A stretch of DNA of 64,000 nt from Cypionkella psychrotolerans (GTDB lineage Bacteria > Pseudomonadota > Alphaproteobacteria > Rhodobacterales > Rhodobacteraceae). The DNA lies in assembly GCF_001294535.1 (NCBI RefSeq), contig NZ_LGIC01000066.1, positions 62,001-126,000 of the forward strand, given 5' to 3'. Shown here piece by piece: positions 17,753-28,332 of the stretch; positions within the stretch are counted from its first letter, which is position 1, and every line of letters starts with the position of its first letter. The notes under the pieces were generated by a model. The model searched no databases. It saw nothing but the letters and a program-made list of their open reading frames with translations, and had not been told where the DNA came from. A program made the translations under genes and the position numbers.

Positions 17753-18394
17753 TCACCACGGCACTGCCTTGCCCGCATAATCATAAAACCCACCCGACTG
17801 GGCTGGGATCAGCCCACCCAGCACCGCAATCAACCGCGCGGCGGATAGATCAGCGGCGTCCTTCTGCCCCGGATACCCCGCCGTAAACGGTGTGGCCACA
17901 GTACCCGGATGCAAACACGCCAGCACCGCCAAAGGATGACTGCGCGCCAGTTCAATCGCCGCCGTATGCACCAGTTGGTTCAGCGCCGCCTTCGCCGCCC
18001 GGTAAGAATACCACCCCCCCAAAGCATTGTCGCCAATCGACCCCACGCGGGCCGACAACACCCCCACCCGCGCCACCCGGTCCTTCGGTAACAGGCGAAG
18101 CACATGCTTGATCAGCAGCGCTGGCCCCACCGCATTCACCGCGAACTGCTCCAGCATCGCCTGCGCCGACACAGTTTTCAGCGATTTCTCCGGCACCCCC
18201 AAGGCCCCCGAGGCGATCAACACCCAGTCAAACCTCCCCAACACCCCAGCCAACACCCGCGCAACCGAGGTTTCATCCGTTACGTCCAACCCATCGGCAG
18301 AGCGTGACAAAGCCACCACCTCGCCTTGCGCAGCCAAAGCCACCGCCAAAGCCGCCCCGATTCCGCCCGACGCCCCAATCACCAATGCCCGCAT
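17753..18394 (-). CDS. Short-chain dehydrogenase/reductase
   Basis: 213 residues, starting MRALVIGASGGIGAALA, which is the Rossmann GxxxGxG nucleotide site. The catalytic YSYRAAKAALN (YxxxK) follows, with VGVLSARVGSIGDN providing the Ser region. Length is slightly short for the family. Substrate unknown; it resembles C-factor-like SDRs. GGAGG lies just upstream of ATG 18394; a frame 70 codons longer lacks family similarity. It is convergent with the MORN gene. Confidence 0.85.
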   Translation of the reverse strand: MRALVIGASGGIGAALAVALAAQGEVVALSRSADGLDVTDETSVARVLAGVLGRFDWVLIASGALGVPEKSLKTVSAQAMLEQFAVNAVGPALLIKHVLRLLPKDRVARVGVLSARVGSIGDNALGGWYSYRAAKAALNQLVHTAAIELARSHPLAVLACLHPGTVATPFTAGYPGQKDAADLSAARLIAVLGGLIPAQSGGFYDYAGKAVPW

Positions 18395-18674
18395 CGCGAT
18401 CCTCCAACCCTGTGCTGCACGATCTCTGCTGCGCACCAACGGCGCAAAGATAGCCCGTGGCGGCCACTTCGCCATTGCGCATCGAATATTATCCCGATCC
18501 ACACGATGGCAGATGCCGCAGAACCGGGCGCAACGACACGCCTTTGGTTGCCCCAGCCCGCCGCCGCCTACAAACCACTCAGCCACCTTTGCCGCCAAGT
18601 CCACCCGAGCGCATAGGTTAAGATTCTATGAACTTACCCCGGTTAACCCATTGTAATTATTACATCTATAACCC

Positions 18675-18690
18675 TGTCCACGCGCGGACA
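18675..18690. repeat. Palindrome TGTCCACGCGCGGACA, first copy
   Basis: A 16-base near-perfect palindrome with one mismatched central pair. A perfect version, TGTCCACGCGTGGACA, stands at 47724-47739 in another intergenic region. The size suits a dimeric regulator site; the binding protein is unknown. Confidence 0.6.
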
Positions 18691-18734
18691 AACCCCGACA
18701 CCTCCTCCGCCCCTCAATCCCGTCTCGCAGAGTT

Positions 18735-18766
18735 GCTCTTTTCAAAATACTCCCGCCGGAGGCTCC
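18735..18766 (-). repeat. GGATATTT repeat, degraded inverted copy
   Basis: On the minus strand it reads GAGCCTCCGGCGGGAGTATTT followed by TGAAAAG, matching the CCTCCGGCGGGGATATTT form at 2733 with substitutions. Confidence 0.5.
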
Positions 18767-18905
18767 CCCCCTCTCAGCCGCGCACCGCCGCAAAACCCTC
18801 CCCCGGCAGCGCCACCGAGCGGGCCCTCGATAGGCCCCGAGGCGGCACCACTTTTTCCTCACACCCCCCCTTCCCTTCCAACAAATCCGCCGTATAGTTG
18901 CCGCC

Positions 18906-18992
18906 ATGACACGGGAAACCCTCATCACCTCGACCCCCACCGCGCCCAGCGCGATCCTTTCCTGTGGTCTGCTGCTTCTTACCCGCTTCTGA
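18906..18992 (+). CDS. leuL: Leucine leader (attenuator) peptide of leuA
   Basis: A 28-codon reading frame ending ILSCGLLLLTRF, with four consecutive Leu codons (CTG CTG CTT CTT, 18970-18981) eight codons or fewer from the stop. It lies 74 bases upstream of leuA, the first committed enzyme of leucine synthesis, so ribosome stalling when charged tRNA-Leu is scarce is the obvious role. A possible -10 TATAGT (18894-18899) would put transcription start at about the A of the ATG. There is no ribosome-binding sequence, so the message may be leaderless, as known for rhizobial trpL. Confidence 0.85.
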   Translation: MTRETLITSTPTAPSAILSCGLLLLTRF

Positions 18993-19049
18993 GCGTGCCC
19001 TTGGGTGCGACCGCTCGGAAGTGATCAGCGCCCGAACAGCAGCAACACC
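18966..19049 (+). promoter_or_regulatory. leuA attenuation region with alternative pairing
   Basis: The Leu codons TGCTGCT (18970-18976) are complementary to AGCAGCA (19038-19044), which lies just before the leuA ribosome site; GGT (18966-18968) can extend this with ACC (19047-19049). A second hairpin pairs GAGCG (18991-18995) with CGCTC (19012-19016). No T-run follows either stem, so control may be by Rho or by masking translation rather than by a standard intrinsic terminator. Confidence 0.55.
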
Positions 19050-19066
19050 CTTCAAGGAATAAACCC

Positions 19067-21924
<2,858 letters not shown>

Positions 21925-21964
21925 ACCGGTGGTCCTCCGGTCTTTCAAGTGAAACGGGCCAGTC

Positions 21965-22894
21965 ATGGCAAGAAACCGCATTGATCCAGAAGAATTCCAC
22001 CGCCCGCTGCGCCGGGTTCTGGTGGGATTGCTGATTCTGTTGATGCTGGGGCTGTTCTTTTTGTGGCGCATCGACAGCCCAAGGGTGGAACGCTTCCGCG
22101 CGGCTTTGGTCGACCGCTTCGTGCCCAGCTTTCAATGGGCGGCGGCGCCGGTCACATGGACGGCGGGGGTGTTGGACAATTACCAATCTTACGCGCGGCT
22201 TTATGAGCAGAACCAGCAGTTGCGCGAGGAATTGCGCCAAATGAAGGCGTGGAAAGAGGCGGCGTTGCAGCTGGAGCAGAAGAATGCCCGGCTGCTCGAT
22301 CTGAACCATGTCCGGCTGGATCCGATGCTGACCCATGTGACGGGGGTGGTTTTGGCCGATAGCGGATCACCCTTCCGCCAGTCGGTGTTGCTGAATGTCG
22401 GCGCGCGCGATGGCATTAAGGATGGCTGGGCGACGATGGATGGTATCGGGCTGGTGGGCCGGATTTCCGGGGTGGGTCAGCAGATCAGCCGGGTGATCTT
22501 GCTGACCGACAGCAACAGCCGGGTGCCGGTGACGGTGCAGCCCTCCGGGCAGAAGGCGCTGCTGTCGGGCGACAACTCTGACCTGCCGCCATTGGATTTT
22601 CTGGAAGACCCCGATGAGGTGCGGCCCGGCGACAGGGTGGTGACCTCGGGCGATGGCGGGATGTTTCCGGCGGGGTTGCTGGTGGGCTCGGTCGTGCTGG
22701 GCACCGACAAGCGGCTGCGGGTGGCTTTGTCGGCGGACTACCAGCGCCTCGAATTCCTGCGCGTGCTGCGCAGCCATGAGTTGACGCCGATCACCGATCC
22801 GGGTGCTTTGGTGACATCCCCCCCGGTGCAGGGGCCGCCAAAGCCGCCAACCACGCCAGAGCCCGCCTCCGAGACGGGAGCCAGCAATGGTTGA
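21965..22894 (+). CDS. mreC: Rod-shape protein MreC
   Basis: 309 residues. One N-terminal transmembrane helix (about 18-35, LVGLLILLMLGLFFLW) leads into a periplasmic coiled coil (YEQNQQLREELRQMKAWKEA) and the MreC beta-barrel domains (LLTDSNSRVPVTVQ, GDRVVTSGDGGMFPAGLLVG). A Pro-rich C-terminal tail (GPPKPPTTPEP) extends past the fold. It scaffolds MreB, MreD and PBP2. A short ACCGG/CCGGT hairpin sits between mreB and mreC. It overlaps mreD by 8 bases. Confidence 0.95.
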   Translation: MARNRIDPEEFHRPLRRVLVGLLILLMLGLFFLWRIDSPRVERFRAALVDRFVPSFQWAAAPVTWTAGVLDNYQSYARLYEQNQQLREELRQMKAWKEAALQLEQKNARLLDLNHVRLDPMLTHVTGVVLADSGSPFRQSVLLNVGARDGIKDGWATMDGIGLVGRISGVGQQISRVILLTDSNSRVPVTVQPSGQKALLSGDNSDLPPLDFLEDPDEVRPGDRVVTSGDGGMFPAGLLVGSVVLGTDKRLRVALSADYQRLEFLRVLRSHELTPITDPGALVTSPPVQGPPKPPTTPEPASETGASNG

Positions 22895-23477
22895 CCCCGC
22901 CGCGCGTGAGGTTTGGCTGCACCGCGCTTTGTTCGTGGCCATCGCCCTGCTGCTGCTGTTCTGGCGGCTGCTGCCTTTGCCGATGGCGATGATGTCAGAT
23001 TGCGCCGAGACTGCCGGGTGGTGCCGTTTCACCGTCTGGCTGAACCGCACGCCGGGCCCAGATTTGCTGCTCTGCATCATCTTTGCCTGGACGATGCGCC
23101 GCCCGGATTACCTGCCTGCCCTGCTGATCGCCGCCGTGGTGCTGTTGGAGGATATGCTGCTGGATCGCCCCCCCGGCCTCTGGACAGCACTGGTGCTTTT
23201 GGCTTCAGAGTTCGTGCGGGGTCGCGTTGCACTGACTCGTGAATTGAACTTTGGGGTTGAATGGCTATTGGTCTCGGGTCTGATGGTGGCAATGCTGCTG
23301 GTATATCGGACGTTCTTCGCGATGGTGCTGGTGCCGCAAACCGGCTTTGGATTTGCAATGATCCAGGTGGTTTGGTCGGTTCTGTGTTATCCTGTCGTGG
23401 TGTTCTTGTCGCGCTATGTGCTGGACCTGCACAAGCCTGCGATGGGCGAAATTGATGCTTATGGGAGACGGATGTGA
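22887..23477 (+). CDS. mreD: Rod-shape protein MreD
   Basis: 196 residues with five or six hydrophobic helices and little sequence conservation, as usual for MreD. The assignment rests mainly on its place between mreC (8-base overlap) and mrdA (GTGA overlap), its size, and PDYLPALLIAAVVLLEDMLLDRPPG, which matches the usual L.G...D.....PLG region. It is an inner-membrane part of the elongasome. Confidence 0.88.
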   Translation: MVDPAAREVWLHRALFVAIALLLLFWRLLPLPMAMMSDCAETAGWCRFTVWLNRTPGPDLLLCIIFAWTMRRPDYLPALLIAAVVLLEDMLLDRPPGLWTALVLLASEFVRGRVALTRELNFGVEWLLVSGLMVAMLLVYRTFFAMVLVPQTGFGFAMIQVVWSVLCYPVVVFLSRYVLDLHKPAMGEIDAYGRRM

Positions 23478-25459
23478 GACGGGCGCCGCGCGATACTGAA
23501 GCCACCTCACGCTCGGTGACGCGGCGGGCGTTGTTCATGGGCGGTTGCATGGCGGCGATGGTCGCGGCATTGGGCGCGCGGATGCGGTTTATCGGGGTCG
23601 AGCAGGCCGATGAGTTTCGCCTGCTGGCCGAAGAAAACCGTGTCAGCATCCGGCTGATCCCCCCGGCGCGAGGCTTGATTCAAGACCGAAACGGCAAGCT
23701 GATCGCTGGGAATGAGCAGAATTACCGCGTGGTGATCACCCGCGAAAACGCCGGCAAAACCGATGCCGAAGTGGAAGAGGTGCTCAACCGCCTCAGCCAC
23801 ATTATCCCGATGACCGCCGCGGATCTTGCCGACGCGATGAAAGAGCTGAACCCAAGGGTGAACTCTGCCTTCGTGCCGATCACCGTGGCCGAGCGTTTGG
23901 ACTGGGACGATTTCAGCAAAGTCGCCATCAACGCCCCCGCCCTGCCCGGCGTAACACCCGAGTCTGGACTGAGCCGACTTTATCCACGCGATTTTGATTT
24001 CGCGCATATCGTGGGGTATGTCGGCCCCGTTTCGGAAAAAGACTTGGAAGAACTGCGCACAAAGCAGCAAGAAACCGGCGAGTCCATCGACCCACTGCTG
24101 ATGATCCCAAAGTTTCAGATCGGCAAGATCGGGGTCGAGAAATGGATGGAAGACACGCTGCGCGGGACGGCAGGCACCAAGCGCATTGAGGTCAACCATG
24201 TTGGCAGGGTGATGCGCGAATTGGACCGCGCCGAAGGTCTGAAAGGCAAAGACCTGCGGCTGACGATTGACGCCGATGTGCAGAATTTCGTCCAAGCCCG
24301 CTTAGGCGAGGAAAGTGCCGCCTGCGTGGTGATGGATGTCAACAACGGCGACATCATCGCGGCGGTATCCTCACCCTCGTTTGATCCGAACCTGTTCGTG
24401 CGCGGGATTTCCAGCGCCGATTACGCCGCTTTGACCGAGCATGACCACCGCCCGCTGGCGAATAAGGTGGTGCAGGGGGCCTATCCACCGGGGTCAACCT
24501 TCAAGATGGTGACGGCACTGTCCGCTCTGGAAGCGGGCGTGATTGATGAGAATACCGCGGTCCATTGCCCCGGCTATATCGAAATGGGCGGCATCCGATT
24601 CAACTGCTGGAAGCGCGGCGGGCATGGCTCGGTCAATCTGAAACGCGGCTTGTCAGAAAGCTGCGATGTGTTTTTTTATGATGTTGGTCAAAGAGTTGGC
24701 ATCGACAAGATGGCCGAAACCGGGCGCAGTCTCGGACTTGGTATCCGCCACGACCTGCCAATGTCGGCAATCTCGGAAGGCAAGATGCCGAACAAGGCGT
24801 GGAAGCAGGAACGCTACGGTCAGGCTTGGGTGATCGGCGACACCATCAACGCCTCGATCGGTCAGGGCTATGTGCTGGCCACGCCACTCCAATTGGCGGT
24901 GATGGCGTCGCGGATCGCTAGCGGCAAACAAGTAGCCCCCCGCATCATCCATTCGGTGAACGACATTGAAGTGCCCATCGCCGAGGGTGAGGGGCTGGGT
25001 GTCGATGGCTCGAAACTGCGCGCGGTGCAGATGGGGATGTATGAGGTGGTGAACGGCCCGCATGGCACTGGGCGTGGCTCGCGGATTGCCGATGACACCA
25101 TGCAGATGTGCGGCAAATCTGGCACAGCACAGGTGCGTAACTTTTCCGATGCCGAAAAGCGCAGCGGGGCTACGAAGAACGAAGCCTTGCCGTGGCGCTT
25201 GCGCGACCATGCGCTGTTTGTCGGCTTTGCCCCCGCCAATGCGCCGCGCTATGCGGTGTCGGTGGTGGTGGAACACGGCGGCGGCGGCTCCGCCGTGGCC
25301 GGGCCGATCGCGCGCGATGCGTTGTTGCGGGCGCTGACCGGGGGCATCCCGCCGCTCACCGCCTACCCCGCTGATCAGCGCGGCACGATTGAGAGCCGGA
25401 TGAACGACTTGCGCCTGCGTCTGCCCGATGGCAGCCAGCCTGCGGCCTCAAAGGTGTGA
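23474..25459 (+). CDS. mrdA: Penicillin-binding protein 2 (elongasome transpeptidase)
   Basis: 661 residues with an N-terminal membrane anchor (LFMGGCMAAMVAALGA), a PBP dimerisation domain (IPPARGLIQDRNGKLIAGNEQNYRV) and a transpeptidase domain. The transpeptidase has active-site S341-T-F-K344, the second motif S396-C-D, and K548-S-G-T. It cross-links peptidoglycan during elongation with RodA as glycosyltransferase. The start is GTG 23474, overlapping the mreD stop by 4 bases. Also called pbpA. Confidence 0.96.
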   Translation: MRRAPRDTEATSRSVTRRALFMGGCMAAMVAALGARMRFIGVEQADEFRLLAEENRVSIRLIPPARGLIQDRNGKLIAGNEQNYRVVITRENAGKTDAEVEEVLNRLSHIIPMTAADLADAMKELNPRVNSAFVPITVAERLDWDDFSKVAINAPALPGVTPESGLSRLYPRDFDFAHIVGYVGPVSEKDLEELRTKQQETGESIDPLLMIPKFQIGKIGVEKWMEDTLRGTAGTKRIEVNHVGRVMRELDRAEGLKGKDLRLTIDADVQNFVQARLGEESAACVVMDVNNGDIIAAVSSPSFDPNLFVRGISSADYAALTEHDHRPLANKVVQGAYPPGSTFKMVTALSALEAGVIDENTAVHCPGYIEMGGIRFNCWKRGGHGSVNLKRGLSESCDVFFYDVGQRVGIDKMAETGRSLGLGIRHDLPMSAISEGKMPNKAWKQERYGQAWVIGDTINASIGQGYVLATPLQLAVMASRIASGKQVAPRIIHSVNDIEVPIAEGEGLGVDGSKLRAVQMGMYEVVNGPHGTGRGSRIADDTMQMCGKSGTAQVRNFSDAEKRSGATKNEALPWRLRDHALFVGFAPANAPRYAVSVVVEHGGGGSAVAGPIARDALLRALTGGIPPLTAYPADQRGTIESRMNDLRLRLPDGSQPAASKV

Positions 25460-25466
25460 ATGGGCG

Positions 25467-26606
25467 ATGAGTTTTCTGGAATATCGCCTCAAACTAGCGC
25501 CCAGTGGCATCGCCAAGGTGTTTTACATCAACTGGGCGCTGATTTTGGTGTTGACCGCCATCGCCGCTATCGGCTGGCTGATGCTGTATTCTATCGCGGG
25601 CGGCGATATGGACACTTGGGCTTTGCCGCAAATCAAGCGTTTTGGCATGGGTCTGGGGCTGCTGTTCTTCGTGGCCTTCATCCCGATCTGGTTCTGGCGC
25701 AGCATGTCGGGAGTATCTTACCTTGTGGCGATGCTGCTTTTGCTGGTTGTGCATTTCTTCGGCACCGTCGGCATGGGCGCGCAGCGCTGGATTGATCTGG
25801 GCTTCATGCGCTTGCAACCTTCGGAATTGATGAAGGTGACGCTGGTGATGATCTTAGCGGCCTATTACGATTGGCTGGATGACAAGAAAGTCTCGCGCCC
25901 GCTGTGGGTGGTGATCCCGGTGGCGCTTATTCTGCTGCCAACCTATTTCGTGTTGAAGCAACCCAACCTTGGCACCTCGATGATGCTGGTCTTGGGCGGG
26001 GCCGGGGTGATGTTCGCGGCAGGTGTATCGCTGTGGTATTTCGGCGCGGTGGCGGCTTTGGGCGGCGGAGGCCTTGCGGCAGTGATCATGTCGGAAGGCA
26101 CGCCGTGGCAGGTGCTGCATGATTACCAATACAAACGCATCCATACGTTTCTGGACCCTTCGGCAGACCCTTTGGGCACCGGCTACAACATCATCCAAGC
26201 CAAGATTGCTTTGGGATCGGGCGGTTGGGCGGGCAAAGGATTCATGCAAGGCACGCAGAGCCGATTGAATTTCCTGCCGGAAAAGCACACCGACTTCATA
26301 TTCACCACCTTGGGCGAGGAATTCGGCTTCATCGGCGCGATTTCTTTGCTGGCGCTCTACACGCTGGTCTTGGTGTTTTGTATCATCGCGGCGATCCAGA
26401 ACAAGGATCGTTTCAGCCAGTTGTTGATCATCGGCGTGGCGATGAACTTCTTTCTCTACCTCGCGGTCAATCTTGCAATGGTGATGGGGATGGCTCCGGT
26501 GGTGGGCGTGCCACTGCCGCTGCTGTCGTATGGCGGCTCGGCGACTTTGGTGATTTTACTGGCCTTTGGGCTGGTGCAAAGTGCCATCGTGCATCGACCG
26601 AGGTAA
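25467..26606 (+). CDS. rodA: SEDS-family peptidoglycan glycosyltransferase RodA
   Basis: 379 residues, about ten membrane helices. SEDS marks include GAQRWIDLGFMRLQPSEL, TGYNIIQAKIALGSGG with KGF, and LPEKHTDFIFTTLGEEFGFIG. The C-terminal end VPLPLLSYGGSATL is also typical. It polymerises lipid II for lateral wall growth together with PBP2. ATG 25467 is 7 bases past the mrdA stop; the in-frame extension upstream overlaps mrdA and lacks SEDS character. Confidence 0.96.
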   Translation: MSFLEYRLKLAPSGIAKVFYINWALILVLTAIAAIGWLMLYSIAGGDMDTWALPQIKRFGMGLGLLFFVAFIPIWFWRSMSGVSYLVAMLLLLVVHFFGTVGMGAQRWIDLGFMRLQPSELMKVTLVMILAAYYDWLDDKKVSRPLWVVIPVALILLPTYFVLKQPNLGTSMMLVLGGAGVMFAAGVSLWYFGAVAALGGGGLAAVIMSEGTPWQVLHDYQYKRIHTFLDPSADPLGTGYNIIQAKIALGSGGWAGKGFMQGTQSRLNFLPEKHTDFIFTTLGEEFGFIGAISLLALYTLVLVFCIIAAIQNKDRFSQLLIIGVAMNFFLYLAVNLAMVMGMAPVVGVPLPLLSYGGSATLVILLAFGLVQSAIVHRPR

Positions 26607-26610
26607 TCCT

Positions 26611-27234
26611 ATGAAACGTCACATCCGCTTTGTGCTCGCCTTTGTGATCGGCGCAGTCGTTGCCCTGCTGGTGCAACTGACGCCACTGCCGTTTGAGCTG
26701 CGCGTGCTGGCGGCGGCCAATGCGTTTTTCGTCAGCTATCTGGGGCTGATGCTGCAATTCGCGGCCACCACATCCTCGGACGAATTGCGCATCCATGCCG
26801 AGCAGAATGATGCCGGCGTGGTCGCAATCCTGGTGTTGGCGCTGGCCGCAGGGGCGATCAGTCTCACCTCAATTATTCTGGTGCTCAGCGCGCCGAGTGA
26901 CAGCACACCCGCGCGGCTGATGGCTTTGGGCTCGGTCCCGCTGGGCTGGGCTGCCGTGCATGTGCTGGCGGGGTTTCACTATGCCTATCTGTTCTATCAG
27001 CCCTGCAAGGCCAAAACGCCCGCCGGGCTTGAGTTTCCCGGCACCGATAAGCCAGACCCTTGGGATTTCCTGTATTTCTCTTTCGTTATCGGCATGACCG
27101 CGCAGGTCAGTGATGTCACCACCTCCTCAGCGCAGATGCGCAAAGTCGTGCTGCTGCATTCGGTCGGCTCTTTCTTTTACAACACCATCATTCTGGCGCT
27201 CGCGGTGAATGCCGCTGTGAGCAGTGCCGGTTGA
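26611..27234 (+). CDS. DUF1345 membrane protein
   Basis: 207 residues with five predicted membrane helices. The family region KPDPWDFLYFSFVIGMTAQVSDV, followed by SSAQMRKVVLLHSVGSFFYN, is well conserved in DUF1345 proteins, whose function is unknown. GAGGT precedes ATG 26611, 4 bases after the rodA stop, so it likely rides on the elongasome transcript. It is not a known part of the cell-wall machinery. Confidence 0.85.
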   Translation: MKRHIRFVLAFVIGAVVALLVQLTPLPFELRVLAAANAFFVSYLGLMLQFAATTSSDELRIHAEQNDAGVVAILVLALAAGAISLTSIILVLSAPSDSTPARLMALGSVPLGWAAVHVLAGFHYAYLFYQPCKAKTPAGLEFPGTDKPDPWDFLYFSFVIGMTAQVSDVTTSSAQMRKVVLLHSVGSFFYNTIILALAVNAAVSSAG

Positions 27235-27251
27235 AGTTACAGGAGCCTGGA

Positions 27252-28184
27252 ATGAGCCTCACCGTGTTTTTCTCTGCCCCCGCCGTGTGGGAGGAATATC
27301 GCGACCTGCTGCCGCAGTTGCTGGCGGCTGCCGGGATCGACGCCCAAGTGGTGACCGAAGCCCCTGACCCTGCCACTGTAGATTACATCATCTATGCGCC
27401 TTCCGCGCCATTGCAGGATTTCACGCCTTATGTCGGCTGCAAGGCGGTGCTAAGCCTCTGGGCCGGGGTTGAACGCATCGTTGGCAACACAACGCTGACC
27501 CAACCGTTGTGCCGGATGGTCGATAACGGGCTGACCGAGGGCATGGTGGAATGGGTGGTCGGTCACACGCTGCGCCATCATCTCGGCATGGACCGCCATA
27601 TCATCAATCCGGGCCATATCTGGGACGCGACCTGCCCACCCTTGGCACGCGAGAGGAAGGTGGCGATGCTCGGCATGGGCGCGCTCGGCACCGCCTGCGC
27701 GGAGGCTTTGGCGGCGTTAAATTTCAACGTGGTGGGCTGGAGCCGGACCGAGAAAGTGACCGCAGGCATTCAGGGCCTTCATAGTGAGGCCGGACTGGAA
27801 GCAGCCTTACGCGGCGCGGATATCGTGGTCACATTGCTGCCGAAAACCCCCGAAACCGAGAATATCCTGAACGCGGAACGCCTGTCGTGGCTCAAGCCCG
27901 GCGCGTTTATCCTGAACCCCGGACGCGGGCCGCTGATCGACGATGCAGCCCTACTGGCGGCACTGGACTCGGGTCAGATCGGCCATGCCACGCTGGATGT
28001 GTTTCGCATCGAGCCTTTGCCTGCAGATCATCCGTTCTGGAGCCATCCCCGCGTCACCGTCACCCCGCATATCGCCGCCGACACCCGCGCCACCGGAGCG
28101 GCGAAAGTGCTGGTGGAAAACATCTGTCGCTGTGAGGCAGGCCAACCGTTGCTGCATCTGGTGGACCGCATCCGCGGCTACTGA
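27252..28184 (+). CDS. Glyoxylate/hydroxypyruvate reductase A (GhrA-type)
   Basis: 310-residue D-2-hydroxyacid dehydrogenase of the GhrA subgroup. It has the NAD(P) loop LGMGALGTACAEALAAL followed by a Trp-Ser-Arg (GWSRT) that favours NADPH, the catalytic Arg in LNPGRGPLIDD, Glu in FRIEPLP and His in TPHIAADT. It likely reduces glyoxylate or hydroxypyruvate in the cytoplasm. AGGAG lies 7 bases before ATG 27252. The double-palindrome element follows 5 bases after its stop. Confidence 0.88.
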   Translation: MSLTVFFSAPAVWEEYRDLLPQLLAAAGIDAQVVTEAPDPATVDYIIYAPSAPLQDFTPYVGCKAVLSLWAGVERIVGNTTLTQPLCRMVDNGLTEGMVEWVVGHTLRHHLGMDRHIINPGHIWDATCPPLARERKVAMLGMGALGTACAEALAALNFNVVGWSRTEKVTAGIQGLHSEAGLEAALRGADIVVTLLPKTPETENILNAERLSWLKPGAFILNPGRGPLIDDAALLAALDSGQIGHATLDVFRIEPLPADHPFWSHPRVTVTPHIAADTRATGAAKVLVENICRCEAGQPLLHLVDRIRGY

Positions 28185-28189
28185 GGTAC

Positions 28190-28233
28190 CGGAATTCGCG
28201 CGAATTCCGTGCACGATTTCCGCGCGGAAATCG
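28190..28233. repeat. Double-palindrome element, copy A
   Basis: Two adjacent perfect palindromes, GGAATTCGCGCGAATTCC (28191-28208) and GATTTCCGCGCGGAAATC (28215-28232), joined by GTGCAC. The same pair in the opposite orientation lies at 43916-43959; there the second arm reads ATTTTCGCGCGAAAAT, so the T-to-C and A-to-G changes are compensatory. It sits immediately after the ghrA stop. Confidence 0.85.
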
Positions 28234-28332
28234 GTTCCGCCTGCGGTTTCGGCAGGATCAGTGCGGTAAAGGTCGCGATTGAGCCAGACCTGCGCCCTCA
28301 CCGCGCCCAACTTGCCGCAAACGGGGGCAGCC

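Larger units (their letters stand above)
18395..18905. other. 511-base non-coding gap between the SDR and leuL
   Basis: No reading frame here looks like a gene on either strand. It holds the SDR ribosome site at the left end, an AT-rich patch around 18640-18670 that could carry a promoter, the palindrome at 18675, a degraded inverted copy of the GGATATTT repeat near 18735-18766, and a possible -10 TATAGT at 18894-18899 for the leuL-leuA transcript. I see no tRNA or recognisable small RNA, although a small RNA cannot be excluded. Confidence 0.6.

Noticed and set aside
16792-17793. A 333-codon minus-strand open frame opposite the MORN gene
   Set aside because: It exists because the 69-base codon periodicity of the MORN repeats excludes stops on the other strand; its protein has no start context and only mirrors the repeat.
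18395-18905. Several open frames of 60-200 codons in the gap before leuL
   Set aside because: They overlap the SDR antisense or are Pro/Arg-rich with no ribosome site; composition matches non-coding GC-rich DNA.
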